A stretch of DNA of 64,000 nucleotides from Pseudomonas chlororaphis (lineage in GTDB: Bacteria; Pseudomonadota; Gammaproteobacteria; Pseudomonadales; Pseudomonadaceae). Each line of letters starts with the position of its first letter. Within the stretch, counting starts at the first letter, position 1. Made by a program: the position numbers and the translations under genes. Location: positions 5,144,501 through 5,208,500 of the forward strand of contig CP011020.1 in assembly GCA_001023535.1 (NCBI GenBank). Reading direction: 5' to 3'. Below are positions 19,507-28,085 of the stretch, in pieces. The notes beneath the pieces are model-generated. The model worked only from the letters and a program-made list of their open reading frames with translations. It did not search any database and was not told the origin of the DNA.

Positions 19507-20415
19507 ATGAGCGTTATGAATATCGCCGACATCGACCTCAATCTGCTCAAGACTTTCGAAGCGCTGCATGACGAGTCCAGCGCCAGCCGTGCCGCCCTGC
19601 GCCTGGGTGTGACCCAGTCGGCCATCAGCGCCGCATTGCGCAGGCTGCGCAGCCTGTATGACGATCAACTGTTCGTGCGCACCGGTCGGGGCCTGGCGCC
19701 GACGTTGCGAGCCAACCAGTTGAAGCCGGTGATCAGCGAAGCCTTGAACAAATGCCGCCAGAGCCTGGCGATGGTGGACCCGCACGCCAACCATTATCAG
19801 GGGCGCTCGGTCATCGTCGGGCTGTCCGACGACTTCGAGATCGCCTACGGACGGCGCCTGGTAGAAGAAGTGGCGCAGCGTGCACCGGGCCTGCGCCTGA
19901 TTTTTCGCCAGACCCACAGCCAGATCGTTGGCCTGGCGCTGATGGAGCGTCACCTCGACCTGGCGATCACGGCCGGCGGTTTCGCCCAGCGGCTGCTCAG
20001 CCGCCAGGTGCTGGGGGAAGGCGACTACGCTTGCCTGGTCGACCCGGCCAGCCTGGCGCAAGCCTCGCCGACCCTCAGCCTGGAGGCGTTCGTGGCCCGC
20101 GAGCATTTGTTGGTGTCTTCCGGTGGTTTTATCGGCATCACCGATGAAGGGTTGGCCGGGCTCGGCCTGAGTCGACGGGTGTCTGCCTCGACCACCCATT
20201 TCGCCGCGCTGCCTTTCCTGCTCAAGGGCAGCCAGGCCGTGGCGACCATTCCGACCCATGCCGCCCAGGCCATCGCGGCCCTCGGCGGCCTGGCGTTGCT
20301 GCCCTGCCCTCTGGCGCTGCCTCGCTACCCCATCGAACTCGGCTGGCGAACCCAATTGCAGATGGACCCGGCCGTGATCAAGGTTCGCGAGGCAATTGTC
20401 GCCGCCTTCGCGTAG
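19507..20415 (+). CDS. LysR-family transcriptional regulator
   Basis: 302 residues. N-terminal winged HTH ([51 protein letters not shown]), then a substrate-binding effector domain. ATG 19507 is used; ATG 19516 ([11 protein letters not shown]) is an equally possible start and closer to the NodD/LinR subgroup's usual N-terminus. Divergent from the nitrilase gene with an 85-bp shared promoter, the classic LysR/target arrangement. The effector could be a nitrile or its acid; that is inference. Confidence 0.88.
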   Translation: MSVMNIADIDLNLLKTFEALHDESSASRAALRLGVTQSAISAALRRLRSLYDDQLFVRTGRGLAPTLRANQLKPVISEALNKCRQSLAMVDPHANHYQGRSVIVGLSDDFEIAYGRRLVEEVAQRAPGLRLIFRQTHSQIVGLALMERHLDLAITAGGFAQRLLSRQVLGEGDYACLVDPASLAQASPTLSLEAFVAREHLLVSSGGFIGITDEGLAGLGLSRRVSASTTHFAALPFLLKGSQAVATIPTHAAQAIAALGGLALLPCPLALPRYPIELGWRTQLQMDPAVIKVREAIVAAFA

Positions 20416-20418
20416 GGC

Positions 20419-20673
20419 TTACTTGTTGGCCGCCATCAGCCGGTTGACTTCACTGCGCACCATGTTGGCGTATTCCGGCGGCGACATGCCGTCCAGTTCG
20501 GCGCGCACCCACTCGGCCCACTTGCCCTTGCGCTTGGAACGCTCGCCGAACAGCCGCGCCGCATCACCCTTGGCCTTGCCCAGGTTGTTTTGCCACAGTT
20601 CAAAGAGTCGGGATTTTTCGTCTTCCAGGGCGGCGCGCTCGGCCAGGGGCTTGTCAGCCAGATTGAAGCTCAT
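20419..20673 (-). CDS. Conserved hypothetical protein (84 aa)
   Basis: 84 residues, highly charged and helical (ERAALEDEKSRLFELWQNNL, RSKRKGKWAEWVRAEL). The C-terminus reads MSPPEYANMVRSEVNRLMAA. No signal peptide or membrane helix. It ends 3 bp from the convergent LysR stop. AGGT lies 8 nt upstream of the ATG. Not recognised beyond being a small conserved pseudomonad-type protein. Confidence 0.65.
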   Translation of the reverse strand: MSFNLADKPLAERAALEDEKSRLFELWQNNLGKAKGDAARLFGERSKRKGKWAEWVRAELDGMSPPEYANMVRSEVNRLMAANK

Positions 20674-20831
20674 GGGAATTACCTGTTGCGTAAATAGGCG
20701 ACATCTTACACCTTGCGGCGAACAGCCTTAACCCGCTTTTGGGAATGACCGGTTGCGAGCAGCCTCGTCGCAACTTTTAAGCTCGCGCAGCACTCCATAG
20801 TTCACTGCCATCATTTACAAGGAGATACACC

Positions 20832-21149
20832 ATGGCGCGTAGAAGCACCGTGCAAGCAAACGGGGAGCAAATCAAGGACCAGGCCTTCAGCGAGCTGAAG
20901 GCGTTGATCGAAGAGTCGGAGAAGTTGCTCAAGAACAGCGCCGCACTGGTCGGCGAAGACGCGGAGAACCTGCGCGGCCAGATCTCCCAGAAACTGCAAC
21001 AAGCCCTGGATTCCCTCGCCAGCGCGCGGGAGCGAACCCGCCCGATGGTCGACGCCACTGAAACCTACATCGGCGGCCACCCGTGGCAGACCGTGGCGAT
21101 CTCCGCCGGGTTCGGGCTGGTGGTGGGCTTGCTGCTGGGACGGCGGTAA
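20832..21149 (+). CDS. DUF883/ElaB-YqjD-type membrane-anchored protein
   Basis: 105 residues. A long amphipathic helical region (ELKALIEESEKLLKNSAALV, then LRGQISQKLQQALDSLASAR) is followed by a conserved GGHPWQTVAISAGFGLVVGLLLGRR C-terminal membrane anchor with the usual Arg-Arg end. This is the ElaB/YqjD/YgaM (DUF883) layout; E. coli members bind ribosomes at the inner membrane in stationary phase. A strong AAGGAGA site lies 8 nt before ATG 20832. Monocistronic. Confidence 0.88.
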   Translation: MARRSTVQANGEQIKDQAFSELKALIEESEKLLKNSAALVGEDAENLRGQISQKLQQALDSLASARERTRPMVDATETYIGGHPWQTVAISAGFGLVVGLLLGRR

Positions 21150-21158
21150 GCCACCCCT

Positions 21159-21248
21159 TGTGGGAGCGGGCTTGCCCGCGAAGGCGGTAGCACGGTCAAG
21201 TTCATCGCTGACTGACGCGCCGCTTTCGCGAGCAAGCTCGCTCCCACA
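21159..21248. repeat. REP pair (BIME)
   Basis: TTGTGGGAGCGGGCTTGCCC and the inverted TTTCGCGAGCAAGCTCGCTC, separated by about 45 bp. A lone extra half (TTGTGGGAGCGGGCTCGCG) follows near 21293. Located between convergent genes. Confidence 0.8.
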
Positions 21249-21327
21249 GTGAGGATGGCGGGCTGCTTGGGATTGAGACTCGACGCTAAACTTTGTGGGA
21301 GCGGGCTCGCGGTACAACTTGCACCCG

Positions 21328-23196
21328 CTAGCCCGCCCGCAGGATCGACGCATCCTCGCCCCGATACAGCGCCTCGACTTTCTCCGCCCGCCACTGCAAC
21401 ACCGCACGCTGGTTGAGCGAACCCTTGTCGGTGATTTCACCACGGTCGATGGAAGCCGGCTCATCGAGCAGGGCAATCCATTCCACACGGCTGGCATTCC
21501 CGCTGGCCTGATGATTCAGGCGCTGCAACCATTCAGTGAACCATTGGCGCACCGCCGAGCTGGCCAGCACCTGGGCATCAGTGGCATCGGCGCCCAGCCC
21601 CGACAGGCGACGGCACTCGGGGAGTCGTGGAAACACCAACGCGCCCAGGCATTCGCGATCAGGCGCGGTGACCACCAGGTCCAGGACATAAGGCGTGCCT
21701 TCCAGCACGGCGCGATTGCGCAGTGGCCCGACGCTGACGAACACCCCGGACGACAACTTGAAGTCCTCGGCGATCCGCCCGTCGAACATCAGCCCCAATT
21801 GCGGATTGCTCGGGTCGGCCAGCTTGATCGCGTCACCGGAGCAATAGAACCCTTGCTCGTCGAAGACTTCCGCGGTCTGCTGCGGTGAGCGCCAGTAGCC
21901 CGGCATGATGTGCGGTCCGCGAAACCGGCCTTCAAACTTGCCGTCCACCGGTACCAGCCGCACCTCGCAGCCCGGGGCCGGCAGGCCGATGTAGCCGGCC
22001 ATCGACAGCGGCCCGGTAGTGAAGGTGCAGGACGGCGCCGCCTCGGTCATGCCCAGCCCTGCCATCATGCGGATGCGTTCGCCGCAATGGGCCTCGGCGA
22101 CCTTGTCGAGGCGGTCCCAGGTGCTTTGGGACAGGCCGGCGGCGGCAAAGAAAAACAAGCTGATGCGCTTGAAGAAACGCTCGCGCAGTTCGCCGTCCTG
22201 CTCCAGGGCGCTGACCAATTCTTCCCAGCCCTTGGGGACGGTCAGGTAGGCCGTGGGCGAAATCTCCTTGAGGTTGCGCAAGGTCTCGGCGAAGCCCTGG
22301 GCCGTGGGTTTGCCGTCATCCAGGTAAAACGTGCCACCGTTGTAGAGCACGATGCCGACGTTGTGGCTGCCACCGAACGTGTGGTTCCACGGCAACCAGT
22401 CCACCAGCACCGGCGGCGCCTCGCCAAACACCGGGAAGGTCTGTAGCAGCATCTGCTGGTTGGCACAGAGCATGCGCTGGGTGGTGATCACGGCTTTGGG
22501 CAGCTTGGTCGAGCCCGACGTGAACAGGAACTTGGCGATGCTGTCCGGCCCCGTGGCGGCGAACGCCCGCTCCGCCGCCTCGCCGCCAGGCTGGGCCAGC
22601 AGGCTGGAGAAGCGCGTCATAGCGCGGCCCGGCAGCTCGCCACGCACGCTGATCAAGGGTACGTTGGCCGGCAGCACGGCATTGATCGCTCGCTCGAAAG
22701 GCGCCGTGTCGCTGACAAACACCAGCCCGGGCTGCAGCAGGTCGCAGACGTGACGCAGCTTGGCGAAGTCCTGGGACAGCAGCGAATAGGCCGGCGACAC
22801 CGGGCAATACGGGATCCCGGCGTACATCGCGCCCAGGGCCATTTGCAGGTGTTCGATGTCGTTGCCCGACAGCAGCGCCAAGGGTTTTTCCGCCGACAAA
22901 CCAAAGCCCAGCAGGCTTTCGGCGATGGCGCGGACACTGTCGAGCATCTGCGCGTAGCTGACCCGGTGCCAGTCACCTCCCCCGTCGCGGGCGGCGATGA
23001 AGGTGTGCTGCGGGCGGACTTCGGCCCAGTGCACCAGGCGATCGAGCAAGCGCGCCGGCAAAGGCGCCAAGGGTTCCAGGGAACGCATGTGCAGGATGCC
23101 GCGCTCTTCCCTGACTTCTACGGCGGGATGACCGATCGACACCTGGCGATAACGCCCGGCCGGGGTCCGGGAGGACGATCTGAACTCGGAACTCAC
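21328..23196 (-). CDS. fcs: Feruloyl-CoA synthase
   Basis: 622 residues from a GTG at 23196. GGAGGA ends 7 nt before that GTG but only 1 nt before an ATG two codons upstream, so the GTG is the better start. An AMP-forming acyl-CoA synthetase with motif A3 FTSGSTKLPKAV, the downstream GLGMTEAAP and the hinge FDGRIAEDFKLSSGVFVSVG, the variant typical of feruloyl-CoA synthases. It activates ferulate, p-coumarate or caffeate to the CoA thioester with ATP in the cytoplasm. Last gene of ech-vdh-fcs, 131 bp after vdh. Confidence 0.92.
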   Translation of the reverse strand: MSSEFRSSSRTPAGRYRQVSIGHPAVEVREERGILHMRSLEPLAPLPARLLDRLVHWAEVRPQHTFIAARDGGGDWHRVSYAQMLDSVRAIAESLLGFGLSAEKPLALLSGNDIEHLQMALGAMYAGIPYCPVSPAYSLLSQDFAKLRHVCDLLQPGLVFVSDTAPFERAINAVLPANVPLISVRGELPGRAMTRFSSLLAQPGGEAAERAFAATGPDSIAKFLFTSGSTKLPKAVITTQRMLCANQQMLLQTFPVFGEAPPVLVDWLPWNHTFGGSHNVGIVLYNGGTFYLDDGKPTAQGFAETLRNLKEISPTAYLTVPKGWEELVSALEQDGELRERFFKRISLFFFAAAGLSQSTWDRLDKVAEAHCGERIRMMAGLGMTEAAPSCTFTTGPLSMAGYIGLPAPGCEVRLVPVDGKFEGRFRGPHIMPGYWRSPQQTAEVFDEQGFYCSGDAIKLADPSNPQLGLMFDGRIAEDFKLSSGVFVSVGPLRNRAVLEGTPYVLDLVVTAPDRECLGALVFPRLPECRRLSGLGADATDAQVLASSAVRQWFTEWLQRLNHQASGNASRVEWIALLDEPASIDRGEITDKGSLNQRAVLQWRAEKVEALYRGEDASILRAG

Positions 23197-23327
23197 GTAC
23201 ATTTCCTCCACCAAGGCACGGTCGGCTCGCATGAAACGAGCGGAGCGTGGCAGCGTCTGGCTGCGGCCTTGTCATTATTATTGGCCTGCATCGCGGCGGC
23301 GCTGGGCCGCCGACGATGCGACGGGTT

Positions 23328-24776
23328 TCAGATCGGGTAATGCCGGGCGCCATTCTGCAAGGTCACCCAGCGCAACTGGGTGAAATGCTCGATGGACGCC
23401 TTGCCGCCAAAGCTGCCATAGCCACTGGACTTGACCCCGCCGAAAGGCATCTGCGCTTCGTCGTGCACGGTCGGGCCGTTGATGTGGCAGATGCCCGATT
23501 CGACACGCTGGGCCAGGGCCAGGGCACGGGTGGTATCACGGCTGAAGATCGCCGCCGACAAGCCGAACTCGGAGTCATTGGCCAGGCGCAGCAGGGCTTC
23601 GTCGCCGTCACCGCGCAGCAGCACGGCCACTGGCCCGAAAGACTCCTCGCGGTACAGGCGCATGTCGGCGGTGACGTTGTCGAGCAAGGTCGGCTGCAGG
23701 ATGCTGCCGTCCAACTGCCCGCCCGCCACCAGCTTCGCGCCCTTGCCCAAGGCATCGTCGATCAGCCCCTTGATGCGCTGGCCGGCACTGGCATCCACCA
23801 GCGAGCCCAGCACCGAATCACCGTTTGCCGGGTCACCGGCGCGCAACGTGGCGATCTTCGCGCTCAAGCGCTCGACAAAGGCATCGGCGACACTGGCGTC
23901 GACAATCAGCCGCTCGGTGGACATGCAGATCTGTCCCTGGTTGAAGTACGCCCCGAAGGCGGCCGCCTCTACCGCGGCATCCAGGTCGGCGTCGTCCAGC
24001 ACCAGCAACGGTGCCTTGCCGCCCAGTTCGAGCAAGGCCGGCTTGAGGTGCCGCGCCGACAGTTCACCGACAATCCGCCCGACGTGGGTCGATCCGGTGA
24101 AATTGACGCGGCGCACGGCCGGATTGGCGATCAGCCGCTCGACAATCGCCGGCGCATCGGCTGGCGCGTTGCAGATCACGTTGACCACCCCGTCGCCCAG
24201 GCCGGCGTCCTGAAGGACCTGGCCGATCAGCCGGTGCACCGCCGGGCTGATTTCGGACGCCTTGAGCACCACGGTGTTGCCACAGGCCAGGGGCATGGCG
24301 ATGGCGCGGGTGGCGAGAATCACCGGGGCGTTCCACGGCGCAATGCCGAGCACCACGCCGCAGGGCTGGCGCAGGGCCATGGCAAAACTGCCGGGCACGT
24401 CCGAAGGGATGATTTCGCCGTTGATCTGGGTGGTCATCGACGCCGCTTCGCGCAGCATGTTGGCCGCCAGGTGTACGTTGAATCCGTACCAGTTGGCCAT
24501 GGCGCCGGTTTCGCCGGCGGCGGCGATGAACTCGCCGCTGCGGGCTTGCAACTGTTCGGCGGCGCGCAGCAAACGCGTGCGGCGCTCGTTGGGCGCCAGC
24601 GCGGCCCAGGCGGGGAACGCGGCTTGGGCCGCGGCCACGGCGGCGTCGGCATCTTCCAGGGTGGCGGCGGCGACGCGCGAGACCACGTCACCGGTCACCG
24701 GGTTGCAGCGCTCGAAGGTCCGACCGTCACGGGCCGGGCACGACTGGCCGCCGATCAACAGGGGCACGTCCAGCAT
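23328..24776 (-). CDS. vdh: Vanillin (benzaldehyde-type) dehydrogenase
   Basis: 482 residues. NAD(P)-dependent aldehyde dehydrogenase with general base Glu250 (ELGGK), nucleophile Cys284 (NQGQICMSTERL) and IAPWNAPVILATRAIAMPLA in the cofactor domain, as in vanillin and salicylaldehyde dehydrogenases. It oxidises vanillin or 4-hydroxybenzaldehyde made by Ech to the acid. Middle gene of the operon. A partial CA motif (GACAATAA) lies just before the ribosome binding site AGAGGA. Confidence 0.92.
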   Translation of the reverse strand: MLDVPLLIGGQSCPARDGRTFERCNPVTGDVVSRVAAATLEDADAAVAAAQAAFPAWAALAPNERRTRLLRAAEQLQARSGEFIAAAGETGAMANWYGFNVHLAANMLREAASMTTQINGEIIPSDVPGSFAMALRQPCGVVLGIAPWNAPVILATRAIAMPLACGNTVVLKASEISPAVHRLIGQVLQDAGLGDGVVNVICNAPADAPAIVERLIANPAVRRVNFTGSTHVGRIVGELSARHLKPALLELGGKAPLLVLDDADLDAAVEAAAFGAYFNQGQICMSTERLIVDASVADAFVERLSAKIATLRAGDPANGDSVLGSLVDASAGQRIKGLIDDALGKGAKLVAGGQLDGSILQPTLLDNVTADMRLYREESFGPVAVLLRGDGDEALLRLANDSEFGLSAAIFSRDTTRALALAQRVESGICHINGPTVHDEAQMPFGGVKSSGYGSFGGKASIEHFTQLRWVTLQNGARHYPI

Positions 24777-24883
24777 GGTGATTCCTCTTTATTGTCTTTA
24801 TCGGGAATGCAGCGCAGCGGTGTAACAGTAGCGCCGGGGCGACGCGGCGAACAGCGGGATGCGGCCCGCTATCGCCTGTCGCC

Positions 24884-25714
24884 TCAGCGCTTATAGGTTT
24901 GCAAGCCAGGCTTGATGGTCTTGTCGTCCAGGAACTGCTTCATGCCCTGTTCGCGACCGCCTTCGGTGTCCAGCAGGCGCGACTGGTCGAGCTTGGCGTA
25001 CAGGTAATCCTCGTTCTGCTCCCAGGTCAGCTCGCGGCAGCGTTTGAAGCCATGCTTGGCTGCCCGCAGCACCACCGGGTTTTTCTCCAGCAGGTTGCGC
25101 GCCAGCTCCACGGTAACTTCGCGCAGTTGCGCCAGGGGCACGCTCTCGTTGACCAGGCCCATTTCAGCGGCTTTCTGCCCGCCGAACGTCTTGCCGGTCA
25201 TGATGTAGTACAGCGACTGGCGATGACCCACGGTGTCGGCCATGGCCTTGCTGACCAGGTTGCCGGGCGGGATGCCCCAGTTGATTTCCGAAAGCCCGAA
25301 GGTCGCTTCGTTGGCACAGATCGCCAGGTCGCACGCCACCAGCGGGCTGAAACCGCCGCCGAAGCACCAGCCGTTGACCATGGCGATGGTCGGCTTGGCG
25401 TACATGCGCAGCAGTTTCCACTGCCATTGGGAGGCCTCGCGGCGGATTTTTTCCTGGAGGATTTCCGGCCCGGCATCCACTTCGCGGAAATATTCCTTGA
25501 GGTCCATCCCGGCGGTCCAGGCATCCCCTGCCCCGGTCAACACCAGGACGCCGGCGGCCGGGTCCTGCTCCAGGGTCTCGAGCACGTCGATCATCTCGCG
25601 ATTGAGGGTCGGGCTCATGGCGTTGCGTTTTTCCGGGCGGTTGAGCGTGACCCAGGCGATGCCCTCTTCGATCTCGACCTTGACCGTTTTCCAGCGACCT
25701 TCGTAGTTGCTCAT
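24884..25714 (-). CDS. ech: p-Hydroxycinnamoyl-CoA hydratase/lyase (feruloyl-CoA hydratase-lyase)
   Basis: 276 residues, crotonase fold. The residues known to matter in hydroxycinnamoyl-CoA hydratase-lyase are at the expected numbers: Ser123 (GGGFSPLVACD), Glu143 (LSEINWGIPP) and Tyr239 (EDYLYA). It hydrates and cleaves feruloyl-CoA to vanillin plus acetyl-CoA (coumaroyl-CoA to 4-hydroxybenzaldehyde). First gene of the catabolic operon. The mRNA start region carries a CA motif AAGAACAA (25728-25735, minus strand), a likely Hfq/Crc catabolite-repression site. A palindromic operator-like site lies upstream at 25770-25788. Confidence 0.95.
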   Translation of the reverse strand: MSNYEGRWKTVKVEIEEGIAWVTLNRPEKRNAMSPTLNREMIDVLETLEQDPAAGVLVLTGAGDAWTAGMDLKEYFREVDAGPEILQEKIRREASQWQWKLLRMYAKPTIAMVNGWCFGGGFSPLVACDLAICANEATFGLSEINWGIPPGNLVSKAMADTVGHRQSLYYIMTGKTFGGQKAAEMGLVNESVPLAQLREVTVELARNLLEKNPVVLRAAKHGFKRCRELTWEQNEDYLYAKLDQSRLLDTEGGREQGMKQFLDDKTIKPGLQTYKR

Positions 25715-25769
25715 GATGCGGGCTCTCTTGTTCTTTGGCTGAAGATGAGCAAAAACTAAACCTGAAATT

Positions 25770-25788
25770 TAGTTATGTCAATTAACTA
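25770..25788. promoter_or_regulatory. Operator-like palindrome between ech and marR
   Basis: TAGTTA-N7-TAACTA, perfect 6-bp arms, in the 214-bp divergent region. A second overlapping inverted repeat CTAAA (25756-25760)/TTTAG (25768-25772) is next to it. The size and placement fit a MarR dimer. A similar sequence occurs at 28006-28029 before the MFS transporter gene. Confidence 0.6.
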
Positions 25789-25928
25789 TTAATCGATTTA
25801 CCTGTGTTTTTTCAGCGATGCGAAGGCAGCTGCAAATCAGGAATTCGCGCTCGCCCATAGCCAGGGCGTCGCAACCTCGGCAAAATGCATAGCCTTATTA
25901 ATTACTCATCCCAAGGATGCTCATTTCG

Positions 25929-26411
25929 ATGGCCAAGTCTTCCAAGCTTGCCGAAACCGCCGAGCCCGTGGCCGCCGGTGCCGAGGCGCCGCTGGACACT
26001 GCGCTGGACGACCTGATCGGTTACGCCCTGCGTCGCGCCCAGTTGAAACTGTTCCAGAACCTGATCGGTCGGCTGGCCGTCCACGACCTGCGGCCCGCCC
26101 AGTTCTCGGCCCTGGCGATCATCGACCAGAACCCCGGCCTGATGCAGGCTGACCTGGCCAGGGCCCTGGCTATCGAACCGCCGCAAGTGGTGCCGCTGCT
26201 GAACAAACTGGAAAGCCGGGCCCTGGCCGTACGCGTGCGCTGCAAGCCGGACAAGCGTTCCTATGGGATTTTCCTGAGCAAGAGCGGGGAAACCCTGCTC
26301 AAGGAACTCCAGCAGATCGCCGCCCAGAGCGACCTGGACTCCACGACAGCGCTGTCGGACGATGAGCGGGAGCAATTGCTGCGGTTGCTGAAGAAGGTGT
26401 ACCAGCAGTAA
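25929..26411 (+). CDS. MarR-family regulator of hydroxycinnamate catabolism
   Basis: 160 residues from ATG 25929, with AAGGA 11 nt upstream; an ATG at 25917 is possible but overlaps that site. Winged-helix MarR fold: LRPAQFSALAIIDQNPGLMQADLARALAIEPPQVVPLLNKL (recognition region), then a wing with RVRCKPDKRSYGIFLS. Divergent from ech-vdh-fcs. Related MarR proteins (FerC, FerR, CouR) are repressors released by hydroxycinnamoyl-CoA thioesters, so that is the likely effector; family and context support this but the ligand is not shown by sequence. Confidence 0.85.
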   Translation: MAKSSKLAETAEPVAAGAEAPLDTALDDLIGYALRRAQLKLFQNLIGRLAVHDLRPAQFSALAIIDQNPGLMQADLARALAIEPPQVVPLLNKLESRALAVRVRCKPDKRSYGIFLSKSGETLLKELQQIAAQSDLDSTTALSDDEREQLLRLLKKVYQQ

Positions 26412-26421
26412 GGCCCGCACC

Positions 26422-26460
26422 CAGCCCTGTGGCGAGAGGATCATCCTCGCCACGGGGCTG
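26422..26460. terminator. Long hairpin between convergent marR and porin genes
   Basis: CAGCCC-T-GTGGCGAG pairs with CTCGCCAC-G-GGGCTG, about 17 bp with one bulge near the loop, filling nearly the whole 57-bp gap. There is no U-tract, but the stem is symmetric and could end transcription from both sides or protect both 3' ends. Confidence 0.55.
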
Positions 26461-26468
26461 GCGACGCT

Positions 26469-27776
26469 TCACCAGATCGGCACGTTGTAGGTCACCAAAA
26501 AGCGGGTCTGGTTCTCATCGCGAAACGCCGCGGTGCCCGGAAAGTCATTGCGGTAGATCGATTTGCGCGCCAGCAGCCCGACGTTCTTCAGCGGACCACT
26601 CTGGATCACGTAGCCCAACTCCATCTGGAACTCTCGCTCCTTGCGATCCTCGGCACCGAGGGCCGCCAGCTCGATGTGGTCTCCCCGGACATAACGCAGC
26701 CTTGTCCTCAGGCCCGGCATACCGACGGCGGCGAAGTCATAGTCGTGGATCGCCTGCCAGGTGCGCTCCTTGGCATTGAGAAAATCCGAGCTCATGGTCA
26801 TCTCGCTCAAGCCCATCAACTCGGTGCCCGACACGTAGGGTGTGGCCGTGTCGCCGCTGGCGTGCATGTAGCCCAGGCTCAACCGATGCCCGCCCAGGCG
26901 ATAGCCGACCAGCGCCGACACATTGATGTTATCGACCTTGCCGGCCTTGGCGGCCCCGTCCTCGCCGCTGAAGAAGCTGCGCAGGTCGGTGGTCAACACC
27001 CCGTCGCCCAACGGCAGGTCATGCAGCAGCGCCAGGGTGTCCTGACGGTATAGGTCGGCCACTTCGGCGTGATAGGCGCGCACGCTCAGGCCCTTGCCGA
27101 CTTGATAGTCGCCGCCGACATAGGCCATGTGGGACGTCGTCGCCGCGCCATTGAAGCGCCGGTTGGGCGCGGCAATGCTCATGGGTTGGTAATCGGTGGA
27201 ATCGCGTCGGTTGATGCGGTCGATGTAGCCGGTGTTCAAGGTCAGGCCGTCGATGTCCTTGCTACTGAGAGTCGTACCGCGAAAGGTCTGCGGCAACAGG
27301 CGTGACGGACTGGCAAAGGCGAACGGCAGGAAGATCGAGACATCGCCGGTCTTCACCGTCGTCTGGCCAACGCGCAACTTGCCGGTGATGGCCAGGCGCG
27401 AATATTCATCGGCGGCACGCTTGTCACTGCTGGACACCGGCAATAACTCGGTGCCGCTGCGGTCCGGCGACGAATCCAGCTTGATCCCGAGCAAGCCGCG
27501 GGCATCCAGGCCGAACCCTACCGTGCCGGGCGTAAACCCCGACTCCATGTTTACGATCGCCGCCTGGGCCCACTCCCGGGCCGCGGTCTTGGCGCCGTCG
27601 TCCTTGTAGTCGCGGTCCATGTAGTAATTGCGCAGGGTCAGGGTGCCGTGGCTGTCATCGATGAATCCTTCTGCCAGCGCCGCGCTGGAACCCAGGCTCA
27701 ATCCCAGGCAGGCCAGCAGTTGAACGAAGGGTGAAACAGGGGCCGCCGCCAGGGCGGCCCGCGCAAGATTCGGCAT
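26469..27776 (-). CDS. OprD-family outer-membrane porin
   Basis: 435 residues, signal peptide about 1-35 (ending ALAEG). OprD/OpdK-type 18-strand barrel: mature start FIDDSHGTLTLRNYYMDRDY, internal YTxxHxx-like strands, and a C-terminal aromatic end (NVPIW). OprD-type porins take up small carboxylates; next to ferulate genes it is probably an aromatic-acid porin. A long CA motif lies directly before the start codon (27791-27806, minus strand), suggesting Crc/Hfq control with the rest of the module. Confidence 0.9.
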   Translation of the reverse strand: MPNLARAALAAAPVSPFVQLLACLGLSLGSSAALAEGFIDDSHGTLTLRNYYMDRDYKDDGAKTAAREWAQAAIVNMESGFTPGTVGFGLDARGLLGIKLDSSPDRSGTELLPVSSSDKRAADEYSRLAITGKLRVGQTTVKTGDVSIFLPFAFASPSRLLPQTFRGTTLSSKDIDGLTLNTGYIDRINRRDSTDYQPMSIAAPNRRFNGAATTSHMAYVGGDYQVGKGLSVRAYHAEVADLYRQDTLALLHDLPLGDGVLTTDLRSFFSGEDGAAKAGKVDNINVSALVGYRLGGHRLSLGYMHASGDTATPYVSGTELMGLSEMTMSSDFLNAKERTWQAIHDYDFAAVGMPGLRTRLRYVRGDHIELAALGAEDRKEREFQMELGYVIQSGPLKNVGLLARKSIYRNDFPGTAAFRDENQTRFLVTYNVPIW

Positions 27777-27790
27777 GTCCTATGTCCACT

Positions 27791-27806
27791 TATTGTTGTT
27801 GTTTTT
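27791..27806 (-). promoter_or_regulatory. CA motif (Hfq/Crc site) before the porin start
   Basis: On the minus strand the leader reads AAAAACAACAACAATA just before the porin ATG. This contains several overlapping AANAANAA units, the known Hfq/Crc translational-repression signature in Pseudomonas. Confidence 0.65.
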
Positions 27807-28005
27807 GATCGCCCTCGACGTCTTCGGGTCGGGGCTCTGGGCAAGCAGAATGGAAAGGCCGTGAAGGTTTCGTCAACTCAACCGTCCGATAATCGAACGT
27901 TAATATCATTAATCAATTCAGCAAAATCTCTAAAAATTCCTTTCAACCTCATGATTTCACTGTTTATTTTTACCGCTCCACCGATTTCCTCTCATCCATT
28001 CATTT

Positions 28006-28029
28006 TTTAGTTAGCTTTGTTAATCTAAA
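28006..28029. promoter_or_regulatory. Second operator-like palindrome, before the MFS gene
   Basis: TTTAGTTA-N7-TAATCTAAA, an imperfect palindrome that shares the TAGTTA-N7-TAA core with the ech/marR site. It lies about 57 bp upstream of the carrier's start, inside a 309-bp AT-rich gap shared with the divergent porin gene. The leader then contains AAAAACAATAA (28064-28074), a CA motif. Confidence 0.45.
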
Positions 28030-28085
28030 TTGCGCTGGTCGCTCTCGGTCAGTGCCCCAGGACAAAAACAATAAGAGGATTTGCC

